Assembly: GCA_963691705.1 (NCBI GenBank)
Contig: OY829540.1
Coordinates: forward strand, 46,722,158 to 46,786,157
Origin: Viola odorata
Taxonomy: Eukaryota > Streptophyta > Magnoliopsida > Malpighiales > Violaceae
Length of the DNA: 64,000 nucleotides
Direction: 5' to 3'
How positions within the stretch are numbered: the first letter of the stretch is position 1; every line of letters starts with the position of its first letter. The position numbers and the translations under genes were made by a program. Of this stretch, positions 11,201 through 22,400 are shown piece after piece. Under the pieces are notes generated by a model. The model was not told the origin of the DNA. It searched no databases and saw only the letters and a list, made by a program, of their open reading frames with translations.

Positions 11201-12476
11201 CAGGTAGGATATCGTACTACTCGAATAAAGCCAGCGTCGAGAAGCTTTGCTACTTCTTTGTCGACAGCTATCACTTTTTCTGTAGAGAAGGCACGTCGTT
11301 TTTGCTGAACTGGCTTTGCGTCAGGGTTGACGTTAAGTTGATGCTCCGTTACCTCTCGCGAGATATCGGGCATGTCGGCTGGTTTCCATGCGAACTCTCC
11401 TTTGCATTTGTTCAATAGCTGGGCTAACTAGAGGTTTTCCTCCGAGCTGAGGTTATCGCTAACCAAGAATCTAGCCCCATCGACCTCGTTAACTGGAATG
11501 TGAATCATATTTTCCACAGGCTGAGTGCGTTTCTCATCGCTTTGTTCATATGGATCCACCGTCATGCACACGTACCTATCGCAACTCTTCTGAGTCATGA
11601 GCAGGTAGCATTCAGCCGCTAACTTCTGATTACCCCGGATTGAGACCACACCATCCCAGGAAGGATATTACATCCTCAGATGTTTCTGTGATATCGCCGC
11701 TCCGAAACGGTTGAGGAAAGGTCGTCCCAATATGGCGTTATAAGGCAGGTTTAGATCCACGACCAAGAATAGAAGCTCCTCTGACCGCTTGGAGGTATCC
11801 TTCTTGAAGTATACCGGCAAGGTGGTTACTCCAGTCACTGGGATGGAAACTCCGTCTACTCCGATTATGGGTTTTTTCAGGGCGTAAGCTCGTTGTCAGG
11901 ACGCTTCATGAGATTGTAAGCTTCCAGCGAGAATAGGTTCACCGCGCTTCCGTTGTCAACAAGAGTTCTTCTAACTCCATGACTAGCGATAATGGGTGTA
12001 ACCACTAACGCATCATTGTGTGGATATACCACGCCCTTCTCGTCCTGTTCAAAAAAGGACAATACCATGCGATCTAAGGCGCTTATCGCCTCACTTTTGA
12101 TTGACACGTCTGATCGCTTCCGCTTGTCTCCTGTCGCGGGTGTCAGCTGTGCGGACTCGTCCAGATAGGGTGTGCCTCCAGCGATGATGTGAATGATGGG
12201 GACGTCTTCGTCGTCAACCATGAGCGTTTCCCTATCCCTTCCTGCAAGACCAGCGTCGTTGCTTGGGGCGCGGGGGGTGCCGGTCTGTTGTCGGCTACTC
12301 TGTTCGTCGAGTTGCTCTTGGCCTCTTCTCATATTTTGACGGCGAATTTTCCCAGGTAGCTTTCTTCTACCAGGCACTCTATCGCCAACTTAAGTTCTCT
12401 ACACACTTCCGTAGAGTGTCCCTTAGCTTTGTGAAATTTGCAGTAGGCGTTTTCCCTTCCTCCCAAGGTTACCCCC
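8300..12476 (-). pseudogene. Tat-1 pol: protease, RT, RNase H and integrase, decayed
   Basis: Reverse-strand polyprotein of a Ty3/gypsy element. In order: aspartic protease with Asp-Asn-Gly-Ser (near 11955), reverse transcriptase with Tyr-Val-Asp-Asp (about 10842-10853), RNase H with Val-Asp-Gly-Ala (near 9960) and Asn-Asn-Ala-Ala-Glu-Tyr (near 9860), integrase zinc-binding His-His-Cys-Cys (9165-9330), integrase core with Asp (near 9085), Asp-Asn-Gly-Thr (near 8905) and Glu (near 8790), and a C-terminal segment reaching 8300. The integrase-RNase H order is that of Ty3/gypsy. Several stops and frameshifts break it, for example a Trp codon turned into a stop at about 11157 and frame changes near 9600 and 8940. 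The 5' part of the reading frame, with gag, continues at 28151 beyond Tat-2. Confidence 0.93.
12472..12476. repeat. Tat-2 target-site duplication, left copy
   Basis: CCCCC directly before the Tat-2 5' LTR, matched by CCCCC at 28146-28150 directly after the 3' LTR. Tat-1 gag sequence is continuous across the join when Tat-2 and one copy are removed, as judged against the same stretch of Tat-3 gag near 36345. Confidence 0.9.
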
Positions 12477-13061
12477 TGATAACTATCAAGGCAGTCTTAA
12501 GGGCATTTCCGTAAATCTGACCCCTACCGACGATGGAGATCCGCAAGTCTTGCTGAACATCTAAGCTATCGCTACAGGACCTTGAAGCGGTTACTGGGAT
12601 GGTCGACTTCAGCGGGGGGAGGTCTCACGCGTCTCATAACGCACGACATCATCCCATCCCAAGAGCCTATAGGGCTATCGTCCCCGGCATGATCTTAGGT
12701 ATCGCCCCCGATACCCTCCTCGGAGACATCAACCTCGACGTCCCCTCAGGTATCGCTGATGATGTCAGGGTGAGGTATCGCCCATGACGTCATCAGAAGT
12801 GACGTCACACCTGGATAACACCTTTACGTCCAGCTATCGCCTCCAGTGGCCTACAAATACCCCCTAACGAAAATTATCAAGTAAGCCAGAATTCACTACT
12901 AGAAATGCTGTTATTTTCAAAACACTTACTGACTTAAGCATCGGAGTGTCTACGCCGGAGCCCCCCCTCCGGCGCCTTGCAGGTGAAGTTCGGCAGCGAT
13001 CACAGCAACGCTGTCTAAGGGAACTCGACCCCACAATCGCATAAGGACTCAAATCTTATCC
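12477..13061 (+). repeat. Tat-2 5' LTR
   Basis: 585 bp, starting TGATAACTATC and ending CTTATC plus one base. It is about 98% like the copy at 27561-28145 (roughly 13 substitutions and two single-base indels by eye). The final base is C here and A in the 3' copy. The TGATAA/TTATCA ends form the inverted terminal repeat. A TATA-like stretch lies near 12852. A perfect 8-bp stem (CGCCGGAG 12953-12960, CTCCGGCG 12967-12974) with a C-only loop is followed by TTGCAGGT. Short frames inside the LTR are not genes. Confidence 0.96.
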
Positions 13062-13062
13062 A

Positions 13063-13083
13063 ATTGGTGCTTTCATTGAGAGC
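13063..13083 (+). other. Tat-2 primer-binding site
   Basis: TTGGTGCTTTCATTGAGAGC starts two bases after the LTR. The leading TGG fits a tRNA CCA end. The same sequence follows the 5' LTRs of Tat-1, Tat-3 and Tat-4. I do not assign the tRNA. Confidence 0.75.
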
Positions 13084-13148
13084 CTTGGTGTATTAAGTGA
13101 GCGGCCTTAATAGCCAAGCCCTGTTCTACCCAGAAATCAGAACAGTCA

Positions 13149-14740
13149 TGACTTCTGAGTCGGAGCGGACCCGACCTCCATCTTCTAATATTCCCTTCTC
13201 AATTCGCAGACAGTTATTCCCTTTTGCTACTGCCGAACTTTCTGGGACAGCGCAACAAATCATTTCAGAATCCCTAAACCCTTTGATCGGATCTGCAGGG
13301 GAAGTCCTCTCCTCGCAGGCGACCGTGTCATTGTCCCAAATGGCGGGATCCAGCTTCTCTACTCCTGTTTCAGGGGAATTTATGATAAATAATCCAGAAC
13401 TCCCTTTTTCGAGTGAAATAGCGGCCCTTCGTTCTCGATTGGACTATCTGACTGAGATGGCTGCCAAAATGACACCTGGGATCTCCGGATCGAGTGTACC
13501 TCCCCGTGTCATGTTCACACCGTCTATTGTCACCACGCGGCCCTTGTCACCATTATTACAGGGAAATCTCTGGTCAACTTTGTCCGTAGCGGATCCACCG
13601 ATTAATTTTGCATAGCTCACTCAAGGGCGTGTGGAACCTTATATGCCGCAAGTCTCTCTAGGTCCCTTCCATCTGGAGGATCAGCACCTAGAAGAGGCCA
13701 GAAACCATTGGGACGGTCGAAGGGAAGGAGTGCATAGGGATTTGTCCCCCGAGCGTAGTGAAAGATCCAGCGTAGTGATGCGGCGTTATGCCAGATATTT
13801 GTTATGACATTATCAGGAGTCGCTCGCCTCTAGTTCGAGGGCCTTCCTGGCGGATCTGTTAGCAATTTCGCACAATTGGAGACTAAGTTCCGGAGCCGTT
13901 TCAGCACAGCGATTCCAATCAAGAAATCGGTCACCGCGTTATTTGACTTACGTCATGGACCTCAGGAAACTCTGAAGGAATTTCTTAGTCGATTTGATCT
14001 GGAAATGTCCATAACGCCGGGCGTCACCATCGATTTTGCCATAGAAGCCTTGAAAAGGAACTGCCGTTATAGTAAATTGAGAGACGCACTGATGGTAGAC
14101 CCTCCACCGACTCTGGATGCTTTAAGACTTAAAGCCCATAATTACGCGAAAATGGAAGAAGAGGAAAACAGAGATAGAACTTATAGCATGCCACCTGAGG
14201 CACCTCAGATTCCTAGCGCTCCCGCGAACCCCATTCTTAATGACCACCTTACTGACGAGTATGCTCGGCGGAAGGATCATATTCCCAAAACCACCAGTGG
14301 GCGGAAAGGTAACACCTCAAAGGGAAAGCATGGCAGTTCCCCATCCCGGCGCCAAAGAGATTCCTCCAAAAGTCGGGCATACGATCCTGATTTTCCTTCC
14401 CTTAATCTACCAAGGGCTGAGATTTTGGCGATAGTGGAACAGCGGAACCTTCCCATCCGGTACCCTGCGCCCGTCAAGCCTGGAGTATTCCTAGGGAGAA
14501 GAGAGAACGCTTATTGTAAGTTCCACAAAGCCAGGGAACATTCTACCGAAGCATGCAGGGACTTAAGGTCAGCAATCGAACGTTTAATGGAAGAAGGATA
14601 CTTGGGGGAATTCGCAACCAAAGTAAGGGAGGACACCAGAAATAACCCCGCGAAAAGGGTCATACATGACCGACAAGTATCCCCTCGCATCCCGCAAAAG
14701 GATAATCCTCTCGGAGGAAGAGGTGAGGGAATGTTCACAG
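13149..14740 (+). pseudogene. Tat-2 gag with internal deletion
   Basis: Starts at 13149 with Met-Thr-Ser-Glu-Ser, matching the starts of the other Tat gags. The N-terminal part is open to a stop near 13612. Compared with Tat-4 gag about 300 bp are missing near 13771, which removes the Ser/Arg-rich stretch and the start of the conserved Retrotrans_gag region; the frame then resumes within the Leu-Cys-Gln-Ile-Phe motif. From 13876 the capsid part is open and leads into a zinc-knuckle-like Cys-x2-His-x4-His-x4-Cys (about 14515-14555). That motif is a variant of the usual Cys-Cys-His-Cys and is also present in Tat-3. The second half is in frame with protease. Confidence 0.88.
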
Positions 14741-17700
14741 TAGATGATGAGGGCTACCCTATGATTAACATTATAGCAGGAGGGACTCCTTACATGGACG
14801 AACCAGAACTACCAGCGGTGGCGTTAGGAGAAAAACACAAGCGAAACGACGGGACGAAGAAAGGTGAAATGATAAGCCTTCTAGATCGCATGGTGTTAGC
14901 CTTCTCCGAAGAGGACGAGAAAGGCATTGTCTATCCCCATAATGATGCATTGGTGGTTACGCCCATCATTGCCAGTCACGGAGTCAGAAGAACTCTCATA
15001 GATAATGGAAGTGCAGTAAACCTCTTCTCGTTGGAAGCGTACAATCTCATGAAACGGCCCGACAACGAATTAATACCGTATAATAAACCCATAATGGGGG
15101 TGGACGGGATTGGGATCCCAGTCACAGGGATAACTACTTTGCCCTTGTACTTCAGAGAAGACACCTCCAAGCAGTCAGAGGACCTGCTATTCCTTGTCGT
15201 GGACCTAAACTTGCCCTATAACGTCATACTCGGACGAACTTTTCTCAATCGCTTTGGAGCGGTAATATCGCAGAAGCATTTGAAGATGAAATACCCCTCC
15301 TGGGACGGAGTGGTAGCGATAAAGGGTGATCAAAAATTAGCGGCCGAATGCTACCTACTCATGACTCAGAAGAGTTGTGATAGGTATGTATGTATAACGG
15401 CGGACCCCTACGAGCAAAATGATGAGAAGCGCGCTCAACCCCTTGACAAAATGGTGCCTATCCCGGTCATTGGCATAGAAAAAGCAGACTTCCTTGTTAG
15501 CGAAAGGCTCAGTCCCGAGGAAAGCCTCCAATTGGCCCGATTGTTGAACAAATGTCGAGGAGAATTTGCATGGAAACCCGCAGACATGCCGGGTATATCG
15601 CGAGAGATAGCCGAGCATCGACTCAACGTCGATCCTGGTGCTAAGCCGATCTAGCAAAAGCGGCAGGCGTTCTCTAAGGAAAAAGCCTTAGCTGTTGATA
15701 AAGAAGTAGCGAAGCTCTTGGACGCGGGTTTCATCCGCGAAGTTCAGTACCCCACCTGGTTAGCCAACCCAGTTCTCGTCCCTAAGTCCAATGGAGACTG
15801 GCGTATGTGTATCGACTTCACCAATTTGAACGATGCCTGCCCTAAGGATTGCTACCCACTTCCCCGCATTGACCAATTAGTCGATCAAACTGCTGGGTAC
15901 GCATATTTGAGTTCACTTGACGCCAACTCTGGGTATCACCAAATTCCCATGGCCATTGAAGATGAAGAGAAGACTGCCTTCATCACTCCCACGACCACTT
16001 ACTGTTATACGGCGATGCCATTTGGACTAAAAAACGCGGGGGCGACGTTTCAACGTATGGCAAACAAGGTATTTGAAGAACAAATAGGGAGAAATGTGGA
16101 AGCCTACGTTGATGACATACTGGTAAAAAGCGCTGGCTTTCAGGATCACCTGCGAGATCTAAAGGAAGTCTTCGACGTGATGAAACGGCACCACATGAAG
16201 CTGAACCCCCGGAAATGCATGTTCGCTTTTCAGACTGGAAAATTCTTGGGCTACGTGGTCAGTCAAAAAGGAATTCAGCCTAATCTGTCAAAGATCAAAG
16301 CGATACAAGACATGATATCTCCGAGAACTGTCAAGGAAGTGCAAAGGCTAACAGGGCGCGTTATCGCCCTAGGGCGCTTCATTTCCAAACAAGGCGAGAA
16401 GTGTCTCCCCTTTTTCAAAGTCATATGCCAGAAAGCCTCCTTTGGATGGACCCCGGAATGTGAAGAGGCGTTTGTTAGCCTAAACGATTATCTATCGTCC
16501 AATCTGCTGCTGACCAGACCAGAACTAGGCGATACTTTGTATCTATACCTCGGCGCTGCTGACGAAGTGGTTAGTGCCATCCTCGTTCGCGACGATAGTC
16601 ACACGCACCGCCCCGTGTATTTCGTGAGTCACGTTCTGAAGGATGCAGAGTTGTGATACGCCCGAATTGAGAAAATAGCGTACGCGCTAATACAGGTCAC
16701 TCAAAAAATGGACAGATACTTCCAGTACGCTGAAAAGGATATTTCGAAAACCTGAATCCTCTGGAAGGATGCTAATCTAGGCCCTTGAACTCGAACAGTA
16801 TTGGCTAAGATATCAGTCTCGGCCATCCATAAAGGCTCAAATCTTGGCAGACTTTATAGCGGAATGCACCTTTACGGAAGATCCGTTAACAGACGTACCC
16901 AAAGAGGAATGGCGTGACTTGGATCTCCCGTTCCCAGAGACTTATACGGACCTTTGGATCATTCATGTGGACGGAGCTAAAAACCAAGGATCGGCTGGAG
17001 CAGGAATCTTTATAAATGGGCCGGACGATATGCGAATACAGTACGCTATCCGAATCCTGCACCCATTATCCAACAATGCGGCAGAGTATGAGGCGTTACT
17101 GGCGGGACTCCGAATAGGGAGAAGCCTGTCATCTAAAGGTAGGCACGATACCAGAAGAACAGGAGACCTGCGTCTAAAAATCCGTGGTGACTCCAAACTA
17201 GTAATCGACCAGGTCTTGGGGCGCTCCCAAGCTCGGGAGCCTATCATGATCCAGTATCTCGCCAAAGTGATGCGGGAGCTGTTAGAAATAAAGAAAGAAG
17301 GCATGCAAGTCAGTTTTGAGCACATTCCCCGAGAGGATAACACCGAGGCTGACAATCTTGCCAAGTTGGCCGCCAACCCGGAAGCAGCCATACCTAAGGG
17401 CGTTTATTACCAGGAATTACCTGTACCCTCCTTCATGGAAGAGCAAGCATCTCTGTTTGTGGAAGAACTCGAGAGCGACTGGCGAGTCCCCGTAATCAAA
17501 TATTTAAAACACGAAGAACTGCCTGAGGATATCACTGAAAGGAAAAAAGTGCTAAGACAGGCAGCTCGCTGTACATACTATGACGGGGACCTGGTCCATA
17601 GATGCTTTTCGCACCCAGCGGCCAAATGCATAACGGAGCAAGAAGGCCTTCACACGTTACGCGAAATTCATGAAGGGATATGCGGTATGCATGTAGCAGG

Positions 17701-18715
17701 CGGCACCCTGGCTGCGCAAGTTTTCAGATATGGATTCTATTGGCCCACAATACGGAAAGATTGCCACAACTATGCGCAAACTTGTCCGAAATGCCAGGAG
17801 TTCTCTAAAATTCCTCGACGTCCCGCCACCGAAATATCCGAGATCATCGCCCCTTATCCTTTTGCTAAATGGGGGATCGATATCCTGGGTCCGTTTCCAA
17901 AGGCAAGGTCCCAACTAAAATTTGTAATAGTGGCAGTGGATTACTTCACGAAGTGGGCGGAGGCTGAAGCGGTCGCCAACATCACGGCGGAAAAAACTTG
18001 GCGTTTCTTCAAGCACCAAATTATCATGAGATTCGGCGTACCCCGTATCCTGATCAGTGATAACGGGACACAGTTCACTAGCCAATTCTTCAAAGACCAA
18101 TGCTCGGAATTCGGAATAGAGCAACGATTCACTTCCGTGGCCCACCCCCAAACCAATGGGCAGGCAGAAGTGACAAATCGGAGCATCCTCAGTGGCATTA
18201 AGAAAAATCTGGAGGGGTCTAAAAAGAAGTGGGCTGACGAGCTGCCATACATGATGTGGGCATACCGCATGACCGTTAAAACTAGTACGGGAGAAACACC
18301 TTTCGCATTGGCCTTCGGTACCGAAGTCATTACGCCGGTCGAAATCGGGACCATGAGCCTGCGAGTTGACCACTTCCGGGAGGAGTTGAATGAGGAAAGG
18401 TTACGAGCCAACCTCGATGCGTTGCCGGAGGGGCGACTAGAAACCCTCTTGAAAACGCAACACTACAAATGAAAGATGACCCGTTACCATAACAGGCGCG
18501 TCAAAGAACGGTTGCTAAAGGCAGGCGACCTGGTGCTTAGGGATAAACGAGCGGTTGGTCAACGCATGGGGAAGCTCAGCCCAAACTGGGATGGACCATA
18601 TCGCGTTACCCGAGTTATCGGAAAAGGAGCCTATCATCTGGAGACACTCGATGGTACTCCATTATCTAACTCTTGGAATATCGCTCGTTTGAAATTATAT
18701 TATCCTAGACCTTGA
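14741..18715 (+). pseudogene. Tat-2 pol: protease, RT, RNase H, integrase
   Basis: Follows gag in frame. Protease Asp-Asn-Gly-Ser is at about 15000. The frame is open to a TAG at 15652 (a Gln codon in relatives). RT spans 15718-16656 with Tyr-Val-Asp-Asp at 16105-16116. It ends at a TGA that replaces Arg, followed by a small damaged stretch to about 16840. RNase H and integrase are then open from 16844 to 18472: RNase H Val-Asp-Gly-Ala near 16970, the integrase His-His-Cys-Cys finger at about 17665-17795, and core residues Asp near 17880, Asp near 18058 and Glu near 18170. A TGA at 18470 interrupts the integrase C terminus, which ends at 18715. The stops at 15652, 16654 and 18470 all fit C-to-T change of Gln or Arg codons. 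Confidence 0.93.
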
Positions 18716-18828
18716 ACTGTCTGCACCTTTGACTAATGCCAACCCTAACCTTAGCTAACGCTCCTTGAGAGGGCTTTCTTGGGTATTTGTGGTTGCTCTT
18801 TATGCAGATAGAAAAGGAGGCACCTGGG

Positions 18829-19025
18829 AGTGAAAAGTCATATCCTTGTGAATGTCGGTCCTGATCAGATGGCTCAATAAGTGAGGGCACGACCCAGGAT
18901 GCCTTGTACTAGCGTTGGGATTGAAAGATCCCGAACGCCCCCGGGGAGTGAAAAGTCCTATCCTTGTGATAGCCAGTCCCGATCCGACAGGCTCACTAAG
19001 TGAGGGCACTTTCCAGGCCGATCGT
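18829..19025 (+). repeat. Tat-2 pol-proximal minisatellite, two units
   Basis: Two units about 118 bp apart, each with GAGTGAAAAGTC, ATCCTTGTGA and GCTCA(C)TAAGTGAGGGCAC segments. Homologous to the larger arrays of Tat-1 (six units) and Tat-4 (twelve units). Confidence 0.85.
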
Positions 19026-19566
19026 GGAAAAATAGAAGCGCAAAGAATCGTGAAATTCCAGCTAGTAACTAGATGCATAATCCCTGGTGAAGTAGAGCTG
19101 ACGGAAAAAGTGATTCACGCGACTTCCATGACTGAACACCCTATGACGGCAGCGGAAAGTGTAATCACTACCTTTCGTAACCCGTTATGATACTAATGGT
19201 TACAATTGAGAATGTGCAGAATAATTCTCCGAGTAATGGAAAGATAGACAACTGCACAAGCGGCGATACTATGAGGCTCGCAGGGAAAGCCAGCCCGATA
19301 TCGACCTCAACAATAGCAGTAGCTAAAACCCTACGCGTCCGCTCGAGGAATTGAATATAGCGTGTCGCCGAGATGGTCGCAACACCCCCGGGAATTTCAG
19401 GAAGTGAAATAAAAAGGGGAAAAGACAGCAGTGAGCGTATAAACTGTTCAAATATATAAAAATGGCGTAAGGAAGCCACAAGTTTAGGAAACCAAAATAA
19501 TAGTACCACAGAGGCAAAAACAAAAAGCTTGATGGCAGTAAAAGAGCGGCAAAGCTCGGGAATGTG
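19026..19566. other. Tat-2 non-coding spacer before the antisense block
   Basis: About 540 bp with no recognisable protein. It joins the pol-sense 3' region to the 3' end of aORF-A, so sense and antisense transcripts would converge here. I saw no clear poly(A) signal that I would rely on. Confidence 0.55.
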
Positions 19567-21986
19567 TCAACCCTCGGGGTTCCTCCGTTTCCAACCCTCC
19601 GCCTTAGCTCGGCGAAAGCCTGCTTCATTGAGATCGGCAGACTTCTGTTTGAAGGCCTGGGTGACCTTGTCACCATCGTACGCGTCCGCTCCGTGGACCT
19701 CTTCAAAGCATTCGACTAAGATGGTGGCCGTCCGCTCAACGTGCCACAGGCTCTTGTCGGCAGAATCCTCTATCAGAGTGGTCTTCTCTTCCTCCCAGGC
19801 CGTTTTCTCCCTTGCCAAAGAGGACTTCTCTCCTTCCAGCACGGCATTCTTAGCGTCAAGGGTAGACACCTATTTTGACAGCTCTTGCTGAGACAATGAC
19901 AATCGGTTGCGTTCCTCCAGCAGAAAGCTCAGAAAGGGATGCAGCAAGAGAAGCGGCCTGACGCTGAATATGCTCTGCCAAATACTGAAACCTCACAAAA
20001 CTAGAGAAGATTTCAGTGCGCACCGAGTTCACCTTATCCTCGTCTGCCTGCGAAAGGAAAGCCTCCCGCTCGGTAGGGGTTGAAAGTATGTGGGCCGCCA
20101 AGAAGGCCGAAACCGCAATTGAACCATCGCCCCCGAGAGCCGCTAAGCCCGTGTTGCGAAAATCATACAAACCCACTTGGTGAGTCACGGTACCTGGCAC
20201 GCTCGAGGAACTTAGGTTCGCCGCATTGTTGAAGGTGGAGGGCCCTTCGCCGCAACGTTGCAACAAAGGAACCCTTGAAGGGACAAAGGCTACAGGGACA
20301 GGAGGGTGGACTTGAGAAGAAGAACCCCCTGGGGCGGCAAAGGAGCCGTGAGCAGGATAACCCGAAAAGTCCCCCAAACCTTCCTGATAGCCCGAGTCAG
20401 GACCGTATCCATGAACATGCCCACCAAAGGAATTGGGTGAAGCCCCGAAAGTCTCAGCCGTGCCCATGTGTGACAAAAATCCAGAAGGGTGAGTATGAGG
20501 AGCATTCATAGCGACGGCACCGTCTGGTCCGGCATCCGTCGCGGCAACCGTAGAAGACAAGCTTCCACCCTCGCCCTCCTGCCGGGATCTCTTCCTGGAG
20601 CCAGCCAGTGCATAACCCATGTCCATATCGCCTAAAGGGGACGCGGAGGTAGAACCAGTAACGGTCTCCTGCTAAGAACCCAGTATGAAACACAAATAAG
20701 AAAAATGGCCATAAAAGCCGATAAATAGCATATCATGACAAAGAAGCATACTCACAGCGGCAGTCTTGAGAGGAGGTACTTTCGAGGAACCTGCCGCGTC
20801 TACAGAAGGAGTAAGAGTGGCAACGCTTCTTGTTTTTCTCTTATTTTTTCCTTTGGCAAGGACCTGGGGAACTTTAGAGGACGATAGTTGGGCAGGAGCG
20901 GTAGCTACGGTCACGATAGGGATACCCGAAGGAATGTCGGTATTCCCCTCACCGGCTGAGGAAGAAGATACTCGAACAAGGCCCACGGAAACGGCAGGGA
21001 GCACGGTGGAATTATCTGCAGCTTCTCTAGAGACACCCCTCTCTTTTTCTTCTCTATCTTGGGCCTTTTTCAGCCTCCTCCTAACGCTTTCAGGCTTATA
21101 ATTGGGATCTGTCGCTGCATAGTCACAAAACAACATTAGCGTTAGTATCAGTGATAGTAAAGAAAGAAGCGGCTCGGCACTCACGTCTAACGCAGTTCTT
21201 CATATCGACCCTGCATGCTACATGGCGGATATGAACGCTGATTTCCAATTGAAGAAGTTTGTCTAACCAGCCTTGTTCGCGCTGAGGAAGAGTCTCCGGT
21301 CGACCCCAGATGTTGTCCTTGACGTCTTGGTTAAACCCAGACCGCCACCAGGAACCGGGGTCTTTAGGAAGATCTATCACAAAGAACTCTTTCTTCCAAG
21401 CATCGACAGAGGACTCAATATGGAGAAGTTTCCAAGTAAAGGATTTGAGTGAGTCATCGTCAAAGCGGGGCGATATCGTTATCACCCCCCGACACTTCAT
21501 CAGTTTAATATGGAGAAGTTTCCAAGTAAAGGATTTGAGTGAGTCATCGTCAAAGCGGGGCGATATCGTTATCACCCCCCGACACTTCATCAGTTTAAAA
21601 ACTGATTTAAGCAGTAAAAGAGAGGGGGAAGTGATCCCCTTGTATTTGCAAAGTTCTAAAAAGGCATAAATGAAGCAATACGAGTTCGGGGCCAATTGAA
21701 CAGGATTCAAATCACAGACAATGAGCAACTGTTTTACGAAAGAGTTGATGGGAAGCTGAAAACCATAGCGGAATATTTGTGTATACAGAACCCTACGCTT
21801 ACCCGACAAAACGCTATTCAAGCGTAACGACTCAGGGGCAACGATGGCTTTATAACCATCAGGAATAACAGCATTATGGGCAGCCAAATGCTCATTGAGA
21901 GCGGCCTCCGAGGTGATACTGCTAACTGTAACATCCATCTTTTTCTCATCTGCCGATTTCGACTCAGAACGGCGAGTCCTAGCCAT
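19567..21986 (-). pseudogene. Tat-2 aORF-A: PF04195-like antisense accessory gene
   Basis: Opposite to Tat-2 gag-pol. Starts at 21986 (Met-Ala-Arg-Thr-Arg-Arg). Exon 1 (21986-21185) is open and carries the PF04195-like domain; it contains an in-frame 30-residue direct duplication (21417-21596). Intron 1 is 21184-21115 (70 bp). Exon 2 holds a basic Arg-Arg-Arg-Leu-Lys-Lys segment, then Ser/Val-rich sequence and a Lys-Arg-Lys cluster. Intron 2 is 20755-20669 (87 bp). Both introns are GT-AG, and splicing joins frames that match the other copies. Exon 3 encodes a Gly/Ser/Pro-rich region and a coiled coil, with a frameshift and stop near 19870-19930 before the conserved tail ending at 19567. Apart from that lesion it is open. 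Function unknown; family membership recalled from the motif pattern, to be confirmed by profile search. Confidence 0.86.
21417..21596. repeat. Exact 90-bp tandem duplication inside aORF-A
   Basis: Two adjacent 90-bp copies (21417-21506 and 21507-21596) look identical by eye. The unit is a multiple of three, so it adds 30 residues to the PF04195-like domain without breaking the frame. The other aORF-A copies (Tat-1, Tat-4) have the segment once. Confidence 0.95.
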
Positions 21987-22150
21987 GGCAGAAGTAAAAA
22001 AGTAAAAATGGAGAAGGCGACGAAAGAAAAGAGGAGGTACCTTTAGAGGGAAAGCTCTTCGAGAACCGGGAACGGTGAGAAGAAAATATGACGGCTAGAG
22101 AAAATATGGAGAAAGCAGAATGGCAAAAATGAGCAAAAGAAACAAGTATT

Positions 22151-22166
22151 GGGTTTTATAACCCTA
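22151..22166 (-). promoter_or_regulatory. TATA box of Tat-2 aORF-A
   Basis: On the minus strand GGGTTATAAAACCC, about 170 bp before the start at 21986. Same sequence and distance in Tat-1 (4392-4405); TATATATA at the matching place in Tat-4. Confidence 0.75.
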
Positions 22167-22365
22167 GCGGTCAACGAAACGACGGACGTCGCAGTCGTTG
22201 CGTGGAAAGATTACAAGAAGAAAGCAATGAGTACAATTCTAGAAAAGCGCGGCAACGCTTCGGTTTTGCTAAAATTCTGAAGCACGTTAGCCCTAGGTGT
22301 CTTAAAAAATAGACACGTGGGCCTGAGTTGTCAAGACTTTTCTCCCGCATCAATCAAAAGATCAT

Positions 22366-22400
22366 AAGCATTAAATGCTCTGAAAAGTAGAAAAGATCTC
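22366..22400 (-). promoter_or_regulatory. Conserved palindrome upstream of Tat-2 aORF-A
   Basis: Minus strand CTACTTTTCAGAGC followed by ATTTAATGCT, the same element as GAGCATTTAATGCTC in Tat-1 (4192) and Tat-4 (60279). It lies about 190-210 bp upstream of the TATA box in each. Confidence 0.65.

Larger units (their letters stand above)
1560..12476 (-). mobile_element. Tat-1, left (3') arm of a nested Ty3/gypsy element
   Basis: This is the pol and downstream part of a minus-strand Tat-lineage element. Read from high to low coordinates it holds protease, reverse transcriptase, RNase H and integrase (12476-8300), a minisatellite (about 8140-7660), then aORF-A and aORF-B on the plus strand. Its gag and 5' LTR continue at 28146-30327 because Tat-2 inserted at 12476/28151 and duplicated CCCCC. 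Its 3' LTR and accessory genes C and D are not found in the window. They may lie to the left of it, or may have been replaced by the minisatellites at 1-1545. Confidence 0.9.

Noticed and set aside
12599..12787. Small ORF in the Tat-2 LTR (also at 27666-27872)
   Set aside because: It is LTR sequence; both copies carry it only because the LTRs are nearly identical.
21310..21669. ORF on the plus strand across the 90-bp duplication
   Set aside because: Shadow of aORF-A exon 1 on the other strand.
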